Positions 6,511-14,016 of a stretch of DNA of 17,405 nt are shown piece after piece. Both the position numbers and the translations under genes were made by a program. How positions within the stretch are numbered: the stretch's first letter is position 1; the number at the start of each line of letters is the position of its first letter. The notes below the pieces were generated by a model. The model saw only the letters and a list, made by a program, of their open reading frames with translations, was not told where the DNA came from and searched no databases. Source of the DNA: JADJYF01 sp043782755 (GTDB lineage Bacteria; Pseudomonadota; Gammaproteobacteria; Ga0077536); the NCBI GenBank assembly GCA_043782755.1, contig JAYWAC010000074.1, forward strand, positions 1 through 17,405. The letters run 5' to 3'.

Positions 6511-7659
6511 TTGAGCGCAAGCATTCTCGTTATCACACGCAACCTGCCGCCGCTCACCGGTGGCATGGAACGCCTCACTCAACAGTTGATTGCAGCATTG
6601 GCCACACGTCATCGCGTGGTCGTGATCGGACCGCCGGGTTGCGCGTCTTATCTGCCGGCCAGTGTTGAAGTGCACGTCTGTCGTGGCAATGGCGCGGCGG
6701 CTTTTCTCATCGAAGCGGCGTTACGCACGCTGTGGCTATGTGGCCGTCGTCGCTGGCTATCGACGGTGATTGCGACCAGTGGGCTGTCCGCGCCTTTGGC
6801 GTGGTTAGCGGCGCGCTTGCAAGGTCGACCCTATCTTGTGATCGTGCATGGCCTCGATCTCGTCACGCCCCACGCGCTCTATCGCCTGGTCTTTCTGCCG
6901 GCCATTCGCGCCGCGCGCAGCGTCGTCGCGAACAGCCGCAACACCGCAATTCTCGCCCGCGCCGCCGGTGTCGCCGAGGATCGTATCGAGGTCGTGCATC
7001 CCGGTGTCGAGTGGCCGGCCCAGTTACCCTCGTCGCAAGCGTTCCGCGATCGTCATCAACTCGGCACCCGGCCGCTGCTGTTGACCGTAGGTCGTCTGGT
7101 CGCGCGCAAGGGTCTGCCGGAATTCGTGACCCACGCCCTACCCGCCATCGTGCATGCCCTACCCGACGTCATGCTGGTGGTGATCGGTGATGAGCCACGC
7201 CAGGCCATTCGTCGCGAACAGGCGGTGTTGCCACGCCTCCAGGCCGCCATCGAGCAACACGGCCTGCAGCGTCATGTGTTGTTACGTGGTCACGCTGACG
7301 ACAACGAAATGCGCGAGGCCTGCATGGCGGCCCAAGCCTTCGTGTTTCCCTTGATACCGATAGCCGGCGACGTCGAAGGCTTTGGCATGGTGGCGGCCGA
7401 GGCGGCGGCCTGCGGGCTGCGCAGCGTGGCGTTTGACGAAGGCGGTGTCGCCGACGCGTTGCTGCCGGGTATCACCGGCACGCTGATTCCGCGCGGTGAC
7501 TATGCCGCCATGGTCGATGCGCTCATCGAACAATTGCAGGGCGATGATCTGGACGCGCGTCGTGCAGAATGTCGCGAAGCGGCGCGTCGCTTCGTCTGGT
7601 CACGCTACGATGAGCGCATGTTGGCCGTGCTGGCCCGTCATATCGACGGGCAGCGCTGA
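6511..7659 (+). CDS. Family 4 glycosyltransferase (GT-B fold)
   Basis: A 382-residue GT4 retaining glycosyltransferase transferring sugar from a nucleotide donor, probably at the inner face of the membrane. N-terminal Rossmann domain: SILVITRNLPPLTGGMERL (3-21), the acceptor-side loop with the Gly-Gly-Met motif common to GT4 enzymes, and VIVHGLDLVTP (110-120). C-terminal donor domain: LLTVGRLVARKG (190-201, Arg195 and Lys200 for the diphosphate) and the E-x7-E motif EGFGMVAAE (Glu289 and Glu297). There is no signal peptide. No in-frame ATG precedes the Gly-Gly motif, so TTG at 6511 is taken as start, with AGGG 8 nt upstream. It begins 26 nt after the crotonase stop and ends the operon. A glycosyltransferase is unexpected among beta-oxidation genes; acceptor and pathway are unknown. 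Confidence 0.85.
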   Translation: MSASILVITRNLPPLTGGMERLTQQLIAALATRHRVVVIGPPGCASYLPASVEVHVCRGNGAAAFLIEAALRTLWLCGRRRWLSTVIATSGLSAPLAWLAARLQGRPYLVIVHGLDLVTPHALYRLVFLPAIRAARSVVANSRNTAILARAAGVAEDRIEVVHPGVEWPAQLPSSQAFRDRHQLGTRPLLLTVGRLVARKGLPEFVTHALPAIVHALPDVMLVVIGDEPRQAIRREQAVLPRLQAAIEQHGLQRHVLLRGHADDNEMREACMAAQAFVFPLIPIAGDVEGFGMVAAEAAACGLRSVAFDEGGVADALLPGITGTLIPRGDYAAMVDALIEQLQGDDLDARRAECREAARRFVWSRYDERMLAVLARHIDGQR

Positions 7660-7710
7660 GACTGTAAAGAGATCGGCTGGGCCGTGACGCGGGTGATGCG
7701 CATAGTGGGT

Positions 7711-8496
7711 TCAGTCGAACCGCCAGGCGTCCATCGCCAGCGTGCCAAAGGTCATGCTGTGATGAATCTTGGCGCCGTGCCAGTCATCGCCCGCCGCGCC
7801 GAGCGCGACGAGCAAAGGCATGAAATGTTCCTCGCTCGGATGGCAGTCGCGGGCATGAGGCGCCGCGCGCCGGTAGTCACACAGGCTTTGCGCATCGCGA
7901 TTCTCGAGCTTGTCGTTGACCCACTGCATGAAGGCCGTCACCCACGGCGCCTGCGCATCGCTCACCATCGGTGGCTGCAGTCGGCCGAGGTTATGGGTCA
8001 TGGAACCAGACCCGATCACCAGCACACCTTCGTCGCGCAATGCACGCAGTGCATAGCCAAGCTGATAGTGCCAGCGCGCGTCACCATCGGGTTTCAGACT
8101 CAACACCACCAGCGGCACATCGGCCTTGGGATAGATACGAATCAAGGGGCTCCACGCGCCATGATCGAAACCCCAGGAATGATCGGCGATGCCTTGCACG
8201 CCGAGTTCGCTTTGGATCAATTCCAAGGCACGGGCCGCGACATCGGGTGCGCCCGGCGCTGGGTAGCGCAGCGCATAGAGCTCGGCTTCAAAGCCGCCGA
8301 AATCATGAATGGTCTGAGGCTGGTTGCTGGCGGTGACAGCCGGCACGGCGGCGGCGTAATGGGCCGAAGCAACTACGATGGCGCGTGGCCGTGGCAGGGT
8401 CGCGGCGAGGCCGTCGAAGAAACGACGTGCCGGCAGATCGTGTAGCGCGACATTGGGTGCGCCGTGCGACAGAAACAATGTGGGCATACGCTGCAC
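7711..8496 (-). CDS. DODA/LigB-type extradiol ring-cleavage dioxygenase family protein
   Basis: A 261-residue member of the class III extradiol (LigB-like) family related to plant 4,5-DOPA dioxygenase and Escherichia coli YgiD. Three metal-ligand histidines are visible: His11 in LFLSHGAPN, His46 in VVASAHYAA, and His224 in HPSEEHFMPL. Other conserved family histidines are His112 in FDHGAWSPL and His168 in GSMTHNLG. Relatives open catechol-type rings or bind zinc with little known activity. The GTG start at 8496 is preferred because GAGG lies 8 nt upstream of it; an ATG three codons later is the alternative. It converges with the glycosyltransferase (51-nt gap) and diverges from the RidA-like gene across 106 nt. 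The aromatic substrate is unknown, and no ring hydroxylase or meta-pathway partner is adjacent. Confidence 0.85.
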   Translation of the reverse strand: MQRMPTLFLSHGAPNVALHDLPARRFFDGLAATLPRPRAIVVASAHYAAAVPAVTASNQPQTIHDFGGFEAELYALRYPAPGAPDVAARALELIQSELGVQGIADHSWGFDHGAWSPLIRIYPKADVPLVVLSLKPDGDARWHYQLGYALRALRDEGVLVIGSGSMTHNLGRLQPPMVSDAQAPWVTAFMQWVNDKLENRDAQSLCDYRRAAPHARDCHPSEEHFMPLLVALGAAGDDWHGAKIHHSMTFGTLAMDAWRFD

Positions 8497-8602
8497 GGAA
8501 CGAACCTCGACTGAGGAAACAGGGATGCGCGTTAATATACCCTCGTTTCCCCACCGCCGAGGCAGGTCACGCTTGGCATCCGTTCACTTAGGGAGTTCAA
8601 AC

Positions 8603-8995
8603 ATGCAACACACGATACTGGGCGGCCGCTTTACGCTGGCCGATGGCACGCCCTTGCCCTTGTCCAAAGCCATCCGTGCCGGTGACTTCGTTTTTCTCGC
8701 CGGACAACTGGGCTTGGACGAACAGGGTCGTCTGGCCGACGGCATCGAGGCCCAGACCCAGCATTGCCTGCGCCATATCCGCGCACTGCTGGCGCTGGCG
8801 GAAGTGGGCGTGGATGCGGTCGTGAAAGCGACCGTGTGGCTGACCGATGTCGCCGATTTCGCGGTCTTCAATCGCGTCTACGGCGCGGCCTTTCCGGACG
8901 CGCCGCCCGTGCGCTCGACGGTGGTGTCGGGTCTGGTGCTGCCGGGCGCGAAGGTCGAGATCGAAGTCATCGCCTACGCGCCCGTCGCGGGCTAA
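8603..8995 (+). CDS. RidA/YjgF/YER057c/UK114 family protein
   Basis: A 130-residue protein of the usual family size; members form trimers with active sites between subunits and hydrolyse reactive enamine/imine intermediates. Family marks: LSKAIRAGDFVFLAGQLGLD (20-39), the central helix QTQHCLRHIRALL (51-63), VVKATVWLTDV (73-83), and PVRSTVVSGLVLPGAKVEIEV (102-122) with the conserved Arg104 and the VEIE acid positions. Presence of Arg104 supports deaminase-type activity over the Arg-less paralogues. The ATG at 8603 has GGGAG 7 nt upstream. It is divergent from the dioxygenase gene and its stop is only 12 nt from the stop of the convergent acyl-CoA dehydrogenase. The Rid subgroup cannot be decided here. 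Confidence 0.88.
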   Translation: MQHTILGGRFTLADGTPLPLSKAIRAGDFVFLAGQLGLDEQGRLADGIEAQTQHCLRHIRALLALAEVGVDAVVKATVWLTDVADFAVFNRVYGAAFPDAPPVRSTVVSGLVLPGAKVEIEVIAYAPVAG

Positions 8996-9007
8996 TTCGA
9001 ACGGGGC

Positions 9008-10174
9008 TCAGGCGGGAAAACGTTTGACTAATTCGCGTGCGATCAACACGCGCTGAATCTCATTGGTGCCTTCGCCTATGCACATCAGCGGCGCGTCGCG
9101 GTAATAGCGCTCGACGTCGAACTCCTCCGAATAACCGTAGCCGCCATGCACACGCATGGCCTCGGTCGCATTAGAGAGAGCCGCTTCCGAGGCAAACAGC
9201 TTGGCCATGCCGGCCTCCATGTCGCAACGCTCACCGCGGTCGTACTTGCTCGCCGCCTGTTCCACCAGCAGGCGCGCGGCCTCGACGCGGGTCGCCATAT
9301 CGGCCAGTTTGATCTGGATGGCCTGGTGCTCGCAGATCGGCTTGCCGAAGGTCTTGCGTTGCTGGGCATAACGCACCGCATCGGTGAGCGCGGCGCGCGC
9401 CACGCCAACGGCACGGGCGGCGACGTTGATCCGCCCGAGTTCCAGACCACCGACTGCATGCTGAAAGCCATGACCCACTTCGCCACCGAGTATGCGTGAG
9501 GCCGGAATGCGGAAATCAACGAAGCTCAGCGCCACACTTTCGATCGCACGGTAGCCGAGTTTCTTGAGCTTGCCGTCGATGTTGAAGCCCGGTCCGCGTT
9601 CGGCGAGAAACAAGGTCATGCCCTTGTGTGCCGGCCTGGCGTCGGGATCGGTCTTGGTCAGCACGGCGTAGAGCGAGCCATACAGGCCGTTGGTGATCCA
9701 CATCTTCGAGCCGTTCAACACATAGTCGTCGCCGTCGCGCTTGGCGCGGGTCTTGATGCCTTGTAGATCGGTGCCGGCATCGGGCTCGGTCAGGCACAGC
9801 ACGCCATGCAGTTCGGCGCTGGCGAGCTTGGGTAGGAAATGAGCTTGTTGCTCGGCGGTACCAAAGCGCAGTATCAGTTGGCCCAGCATCATGTGGGTGT
9901 TGATCACACCGGCCAGGCTCATCCAGGTTTCGCACAACAGCGTGATGACCTTGGCATAGGCGCTAGCGGTCATGCCGAGTCCACCGTACTCGGTCGGATA
10001 CATGAGTGAGAACAGCCCGAGTTCCTTCATCTGTTTGACGATCTCATGCGGATATTCGTCGGCATGGTCGAAATGTTTAACCTGATGGCGGACTTGCGTG
10101 TTCAGCCAGGAAGCGATGGCAGCAAGAATCTGGCTTTCGTCCTCGGCAGTGAAACTGGCAGCGGTGGCAGTCAT
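9008..10174 (-). CDS. Acyl-CoA dehydrogenase, canonical short/medium-chain type
   Basis: A 388-residue FAD acyl-CoA dehydrogenase oxidising an acyl-CoA to the 2-enoyl-CoA, with electrons passed to electron-transfer flavoprotein. All landmarks are regular: YPTEYGGLGM in the N-terminal helical domain, CLTEPDAGTD and MWITNG for flavin contact, YAQQRKTFGKPICEHQAIQ in the C-terminal domain, and the catalytic Glu368 in CIGEGTNEIQ. The long-chain/isovaleryl position carries GRINVAARAVG and no acid, consistent with the C-terminal base. Start ATG at 10174 is supported by AGGAG five nt upstream; an in-frame start 12 codons earlier lacks such a site. It follows the flavin monooxygenase by 47 nt on the same strand, so the two are probably co-transcribed. 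The substrate is unknown. Confidence 0.92.
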   Translation of the reverse strand: MTATAASFTAEDESQILAAIASWLNTQVRHQVKHFDHADEYPHEIVKQMKELGLFSLMYPTEYGGLGMTASAYAKVITLLCETWMSLAGVINTHMMLGQLILRFGTAEQQAHFLPKLASAELHGVLCLTEPDAGTDLQGIKTRAKRDGDDYVLNGSKMWITNGLYGSLYAVLTKTDPDARPAHKGMTLFLAERGPGFNIDGKLKKLGYRAIESVALSFVDFRIPASRILGGEVGHGFQHAVGGLELGRINVAARAVGVARAALTDAVRYAQQRKTFGKPICEHQAIQIKLADMATRVEAARLLVEQAASKYDRGERCDMEAGMAKLFASEAALSNATEAMRVHGGYGYSEEFDVERYYRDAPLMCIGEGTNEIQRVLIARELVKRFPA

Positions 10175-10221
10175 GAAAACTCCTGGCATTGATACTTGAA
10201 AAGAGAGCAAGACCCGCGATT

Positions 10222-11352
10222 TTATACGCGCAAGCCCGCCTGTTTGAGCAGCGGCATAACGCGCTCACCGAAATATTCCAGCTCCTGGGCATAATCCAGC
10301 CACGACAAAATGAAACCGTCGATGCCCATGGCATGGATGGCCTGCATCTTCTCGACCACTTGTTCGGGCGTACCGACCAGCGGATAACCGCCCCAACCGG
10401 CGATGAAGCGTTCGCCGAGATTGCGCACGGTATCCTTGTTGCCGAAGGAACTGCTCTCGATGCCGAGCATCGTCATGATGTTCTCGGTCGCCTCCCAGTC
10501 GCCGTGGCGCACGATGCTGTCGTAGACCGCGCGCGCTTCTGCTTCCGTATCGCGACAGCACACCAGGCCGTAGGTCATGACCCCGCATTCGCGCTGGTGA
10601 ATTGCGGCTCGCTGCTTGACGTCCTTGATCAGGAACTGCGCTTCGTCCTCGGTGGTGATAGTGATGAAGTTGTAGTCGACATGGCGCGCGGAGAATTCGC
10701 GCCCGACCTCGGAGCTGCCGGCGTTGATCAAGGTCGGGTAGGGTTGTTGCACGGGCTTGGGTAGCAGGAAGCCGCCCTTGACGTCGTAGAACTCACCGTG
10801 GTGATCGAAGTCCTGCTCGGTCCAGGCCTGCTTGATGACGGTCAACCACTCATCGGCCATGCGGTAACGCGTATCATGATCCCGTTGCTCGATGCCGAAC
10901 ATTTCAATCTCGGGACGGAACCAACCGCATACGATGTTCAAGCCGAAGCGCCCAGCAGAAATATTGTCGATGGTTGCCGCCTGCTTGGCTGCCAGCAGCG
11001 GATGCACGGTCGGCACATGGGAAGTCGCAAACACCATCAGCTTCTCAGTGTTGCAGGCCATGGCGGTGGCCCAGGTGTAGACCTCAAGATTATTGGCGTT
11101 GAACTGAGTCGACCCGCCGAAATGCTTCCAGCGCCCGACCGGCACCAGCAGTTCGAGACCTATCTTATCGGCGAGCTTGGCGATTTTGACGTTGTGCTGA
11201 TAGGTCGGCTCAAAGGTGGTCGGTGCATGGGTGATGGTGCAGCCGTTACTGCAGTTCATGCCGAAGATGCCGAGCTTGAGCTTGTTGTCATTAAAGACCG
11301 GCACATGGGCATGGCGCCAGGCGCGGATATCGTCGGGGTGGGTCATGCGCAT
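10222..11352 (-). CDS. Luciferase-like (LLM) flavin-dependent monooxygenase
   Basis: A 376-residue bacterial-luciferase-like TIM-barrel flavoprotein that would use reduced FMN and oxygen in the cytoplasm. It belongs with the sulfone/alkanesulfonate and pyrimidine oxygenase branch (SfnG, SsuD, RutA): LGIFGMNCSNG near the N-terminus, RWKHFGGSTQFN, TWATAMACNT, HVPTVHPLLAAKQAATIDNI, SAGRFGLNIVCGWFRPE, and a late ARHVDYNFI strand followed by LVGTPEQVVEKM in the last quarter. GRFGLNIV-GW is the strongest family mark. Start ATG 11352 has AAGGAG 10 nt upstream; a second ATG two codons later is possible. It heads a two-gene minus-strand unit with the acyl-CoA dehydrogenase. Desulfonation, sulfone oxidation or Baeyer-Villiger-type attack on a ketone are all possible; a flavin reductase is not visible in the window. 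Confidence 0.88.
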   Translation of the reverse strand: MRMTHPDDIRAWRHAHVPVFNDNKLKLGIFGMNCSNGCTITHAPTTFEPTYQHNVKIAKLADKIGLELLVPVGRWKHFGGSTQFNANNLEVYTWATAMACNTEKLMVFATSHVPTVHPLLAAKQAATIDNISAGRFGLNIVCGWFRPEIEMFGIEQRDHDTRYRMADEWLTVIKQAWTEQDFDHHGEFYDVKGGFLLPKPVQQPYPTLINAGSSEVGREFSARHVDYNFITITTEDEAQFLIKDVKQRAAIHQRECGVMTYGLVCCRDTEAEARAVYDSIVRHGDWEATENIMTMLGIESSSFGNKDTVRNLGERFIAGWGGYPLVGTPEQVVEKMQAIHAMGIDGFILSWLDYAQELEYFGERVMPLLKQAGLRV

Positions 11353-11474
11353 GGTCTCAAAGCTCCTTCAGGGCATCGGGCGATATGAGCTGTTCCCTCG
11401 TGCCGGGGCCGGGGGGCTAAGTTTACACGGGCGCGCAGGCGCCTGAAGATGGTCCCAAGGACAAGGCGCGGCCC

Positions 11475-11972
11475 ATGACGACGATCAACTATCTGGCCTA
11501 CGGCTCCAATCTATTTCCGCCGCGGCTCGCCGAGCGCATCGCGATCTGCGGCGTGGTGGGCATTGCCCTCCTCCCCGACACGCGACTCGCCTTCAGTAAG
11601 CGCGGCGCCGATGGTTCGGGCAAGTGTTGCTTGCTCGCTGGTGTCGGTGCGCAAGCCTATGGTGTGGTGTACCGAATCAACACAGCAGACCAAGCCCAGC
11701 TCGATCACATCGAAGGCGTCGGTCACGGCTATCGCGTCGAATCGCATGTCGATGCAGTGCATGGCGCATGTTTCTTCTATCGCACCGAGGAATCCGCGCT
11801 GGATGCGGCCCTATTGCCCTTTGACTGGTATCACGCCTATGTCCTGGCCGGCGCACGATATCATCGCTTGCCGGCCGACTATGTCGCCGCCATCGCCGCG
11901 CTCAATACGGTGGTCGATAACGACGCACAACGTCGTGCCGAAAATTTCGCGCGCCTCGCGCGCTGCCCTTAA
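11475..11972 (+). CDS. Gamma-glutamylcyclotransferase (GGCT/AIG2)-fold protein
   Basis: A 165-residue cytoplasmic protein of the GGCT superfamily. The N-terminal NYLAYGSNL (5-13) is the hallmark substrate loop that binds the gamma-glutamyl moiety. LDHIEGVGHGY (76-86) supplies the catalytic Glu80. FFYRT and a C-terminal helical part (YVAAIAAL) complete the fold. Known activities are release of 5-oxoproline from gamma-glutamyl dipeptides, glutathione or gamma-glutamylamines, and this copy could be any of these. The ATG at 11475 has a weak AAGG site 8 nt upstream. It is divergent from the flavin monooxygenase (122-nt gap) and precedes the muconolactone-isomerase-like gene by 76 nt. Its link to the surrounding CoA catabolism is not evident and it may simply be a neighbour. 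Confidence 0.8.
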   Translation: MTTINYLAYGSNLFPPRLAERIAICGVVGIALLPDTRLAFSKRGADGSGKCCLLAGVGAQAYGVVYRINTADQAQLDHIEGVGHGYRVESHVDAVHGACFFYRTEESALDAALLPFDWYHAYVLAGARYHRLPADYVAAIAALNTVVDNDAQRRAENFARLARCP

Positions 11973-12048
11973 GCGATAATCCGCGCAGGCTCGCGTCATC
12001 GTACGCGCGCCCATCCGTTCACTTTTATACGCTCTAGTGGAGGTTCCC

Positions 12049-12369
12049 ATGCTGGTGATGATGACGGCCGATCTGGCCAAACCCGAAAGTCTCTCGAACA
12101 AGGAATTTTTTGAAGTGTGGCGCCAGGAATCGGTGGCCGCGATCGAAGCGGTCAAGGCCGGCGCGATCAAGGCCATCTGGAAAGTGGCCGGTGAGTATCA
12201 GGTCATCGCGGTGTTCGAAGTCGACAGCGGCGATCAGATCGACGAGATCATTCACAGCCTGCCGATCTGGAAACTGGGCTACGCGCACATCGTGCCGAAG
12301 ATCAGTTTCAAGACTCTGCGTTCCTACGAGAACTGGGGCGCGCAGTTGAACACGCTCGCCAAGGGCTGA
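12049..12369 (+). CDS. Muconolactone delta-isomerase-like protein
   Basis: A 106-residue ferredoxin-like-fold protein of the muconolactone isomerase (CatC) family. Family marks are the N-terminal MLVMMTADL strand, the helix with EVWRQESVAAIEAVKAG (22-38), AIWKVAGEYQVIAVFEVDSG (42-61, compare HLWRIAGHYANYSVFDV in CatC) and LPIWKLGYAHIVP (71-83, compare LPLFPYMDIEV). CatC shifts the double bond of muconolactone in the beta-ketoadipate pathway, but no catechol 1,2-dioxygenase or muconate cycloisomerase is present, so a different lactone or keto substrate is likely. The product is slightly longer than CatC (about 96 residues). The ATG at 12049 has a strong GGAGG site 5 nt upstream. A hairpin terminator follows about 15 nt after the stop. 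Confidence 0.78.
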   Translation: MLVMMTADLAKPESLSNKEFFEVWRQESVAAIEAVKAGAIKAIWKVAGEYQVIAVFEVDSGDQIDEIIHSLPIWKLGYAHIVPKISFKTLRSYENWGAQLNTLAKG

Positions 12370-12379
12370 AGCGCGCACC

Positions 12380-12408
12380 AAAAAAAAGGGCGGCTTACGC
12401 CGCCCTTT
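12380..12408 (-). terminator. Rho-independent terminator, probably bidirectional
   Basis: A perfect 10-bp stem, AAAGGGCGGC (12385-12394) with GCCGCCCTTT (12399-12408), closes a TTAC loop. Eight A residues at 12380-12387 overlap the left arm and become a U run on the minus strand, so termination is strongest for the minus-strand hydrolase transcript (stop at 12512-12510). On the plus strand the tail is only TTTG followed by C, which may still end the isomerase-like transcript. Confidence 0.8.
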
Positions 12409-12509
12409 GTCCCCCCCTCTGATCCGACGAACCGGACGTCGCGTTACCGCTTCGTCACGTGGTTGCCGGACATCCCCCTTTGATCAGATACCCGTCGATT
12501 GATGCGGGT

Positions 12510-13331
12510 TTATTTCGTGGTCGGCAGGATACCGTGTTTGCGGCAAAAGTCACTCGTCAAGTTTGCAATGACTGCGGGCTCCTCGAACATCGGATAGTGG
12601 CCGATGGCCGGCAGGTGGATCACTTCGCCCTTGGGCATGGCCTTGGCGGTCTCGTCGGCCAGCGCGCGCGGCACCCAGAAATCGTCGTCGCCACGCACCA
12701 CCAACATCGGGCATTGCACTGCACCCAACTTGGCCAGCACATCATGGCCGGCCCACGCGACCAGGTCACCCACCGCACTGACCTGGGCATTGCGGTGTTG
12801 CCAACGCAACTCCTCGCGCTTCTCGGCGGACACGCCACGCCCCAAGGATTCAATCGCCGCGCGTTCCATCATGTCTTGCCAGCCCGGAGTCCACGACGGA
12901 TGAGTCATGTTGGCCGGACTCGGAAAGGTCGGCGAACGGCCAAGACCTTCCATCGCGATGCCGGCTGCCATCTCGTGCCAGTGGTGAGCCGCATAGTCGA
13001 GGGTGATGTCACCGCCGATCGAGCAGCCGGTGATGACTGGATTGTTCAAGCCTAAGGTCTCGACGAAGGCGTGTACGAACTCGGCATGCTGGTGGATGCT
13101 GCGGTGCGCCTGCCAGTTGACCGGATAGGAACGCGAATGGCCCGGCAGGTCGAGCGCATAGGCATGGAAGCCCTGCTCGGCATAGCGCGGCAGGATGTAC
13201 TGATATTCCAACGAACAGGCGCCGGCGGTGTGAACGCAGACCAGCGGCTGGCCTGCGCCGAGTTCGTCGTAGAAAGTGCGGGTGCCATTGACGCGGACAT
13301 AGTGGCCGCGGATGTCTTCAGTGGTGCTCAT
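12510..13331 (-). CDS. Alpha/beta hydrolase, copy 1
   Basis: A 273-residue soluble alpha/beta-hydrolase with a complete triad. PLVCVHTAGACS (29-40) carries the oxyanion strand, LDLPGHSRS (60-68) the next loop, GCSIGG (102-107) the nucleophile elbow with Ser104, RGDDDFWVP (213-221) the acid (Asp217), and IGHYPMFEEP (243-252) the base His245. The cap region at about 130-195 is rich in His and Trp. Family members hydrolyse esters, lactones or C-C bonds of ring-cleavage products; the precise reaction is not readable. Start ATG 13331 has GGAGG 7 nt upstream. It lies 77 nt downstream of an SCP2-like gene on the same strand, and is a diverged relative of the hydrolase at 14597-15445, sharing the HTAG and DLPxH-S blocks. 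Confidence 0.87.
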   Translation of the reverse strand: MSTTEDIRGHYVRVNGTRTFYDELGAGQPLVCVHTAGACSLEYQYILPRYAEQGFHAYALDLPGHSRSYPVNWQAHRSIHQHAEFVHAFVETLGLNNPVITGCSIGGDITLDYAAHHWHEMAAGIAMEGLGRSPTFPSPANMTHPSWTPGWQDMMERAAIESLGRGVSAEKREELRWQHRNAQVSAVGDLVAWAGHDVLAKLGAVQCPMLVVRGDDDFWVPRALADETAKAMPKGEVIHLPAIGHYPMFEEPAVIANLTSDFCRKHGILPTTK

Positions 13332-13408
13332 GCTTGTTCCTCCCGTCGCGCCATCGTGTTGGCGCGACGTGCAATGTTCAGGGGATAGGGGCCGTCGACT
13401 AAGGCCGT

Positions 13409-13831
13409 TCAGGCCGCTACAGCGCGCAGGGTGTAGGCCAGTTCGAACATGGCCTCGGTCAGACGGCCGGCCTCCAACAGATTGCCTTCGGTGGCAATTT
13501 CAACGCTCATTTCGCCGACGCGGCTGAGCTTGGGATCGTCGCTGAAGTCGCGCTTGCCGGGGTAGGTCAGATCGGCCCACAGGCGTTCACCGGACAACAA
13601 CAGACGCCAGGCGCGCTCTGGCCCGCGCAGCTTGAAGGTGTAGCCGAAGATCGATGGCGCGGCCTGATGGTCGATGACCCGACCCTTGTAGATCTTGAGC
13701 CACAGGCAATCGCCGTCGACTTCGATCTGGATGGCACCGTCAAAGGCCTGCGCCTGGGTGGTGAACGCGGCATTGGTATTGAGTGCATCGACAAATTTTT
13801 TCTGCAATGCGGTGTCTGCGAGAAAGCTCAT
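13409..13831 (-). CDS. SCP2-like (sterol carrier protein 2 fold) small protein, copy 1
   Basis: A 140-residue soluble protein with an SCP2-like pattern: an amphipathic N-terminal helix (FVDALNTNAAF), then strands FDGAIQIEVDGDCLWLKIYKGRVIDH, FKLRGPERAWRLLLSG, and a C-terminal helix GRLTEAMFELAYTLRAV. SCP2 domains bind lipids, acyl-CoA or other hydrophobic ligands; a carrier or presenting role for the adjacent hydrolase is inference. The start at 13831 (MSFLADTALQ) is chosen because it fits the domain, although no good Shine-Dalgarno is seen directly upstream; an ATG 13 codons earlier is the alternative. The gene is transcribed away from a similar gene at 14206 and precedes its hydrolase by 77 nt. 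Confidence 0.65.
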   Translation of the reverse strand: MSFLADTALQKKFVDALNTNAAFTTQAQAFDGAIQIEVDGDCLWLKIYKGRVIDHQAAPSIFGYTFKLRGPERAWRLLLSGERLWADLTYPGKRDFSDDPKLSRVGEMSVEIATEGNLLEAGRLTEAMFELAYTLRAVAA

Positions 13832-13945
13832 AGGGGAGTCTCGTGATTGGGAGTGGCAAGCCTCCCGCATTCGTCGGCGGCTGTAAACCCACCGCCGGCG
13901 CAGCCGGTCCGCGCCACCACTGCCCTGTTGGCCGAATGCGTTGGC

Positions 13946-13963
13946 CAATTCGAGGGCGAATTG
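13946..13963. promoter_or_regulatory. Candidate operator dyad CAATTCG-N4-CGAATTG
   Basis: A perfect 7-bp inverted repeat with a 4-nt spacer lies about 115 nt from the minus-strand SCP2 start and 242 nt from the plus-strand one. Size and symmetry suit a dimeric regulator of the TetR, GntR or MarR type, but no regulator gene is in the window. It could be a chance palindrome. Confidence 0.35.
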
Positions 13964-13987
13964 TGGCGCGTCCCGCACACTTGAACG

Positions 13988-14016
13988 GCCTGACCGGCAG
14001 GCTATCCGTTTTTTTT
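13988..14016 (+). terminator. Weak terminator-like hairpin plus T8 run
   Basis: GCCTG (13988-13992) pairs with CAGGC (13998-14002) around an ACCGG loop; T8 follows at 14009-14016 after 6 nt. The stem is short and the U run is displaced, so it could be an attenuator-like element in the leader or just an AT-rich spacer. No upstream plus-strand gene needs terminating here. Confidence 0.2.

Noticed and set aside
7684..8445. Plus-strand frame of about 253 codons opposite the dioxygenase gene
   Set aside because: The minus strand encodes a complete LigB-family protein with all metal ligands; the plus frame has no family signature.
11436..11445. 10-nt palindrome CAGGCGCCTG in the intergenic region between the monooxygenase and the GGCT-like gene
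   Set aside because: Short palindromes of G and C are frequent at this base composition and there is no second copy or promoter alignment to support an operator.
12491..12517. CCCG...CGGG followed by TTTATTT as a second terminator near the hydrolase stop
   Set aside because: The stem is only about 4 bp with a large loop and overlaps the stop codon of the minus-strand gene; the 12380-12408 hairpin is a much better terminator.
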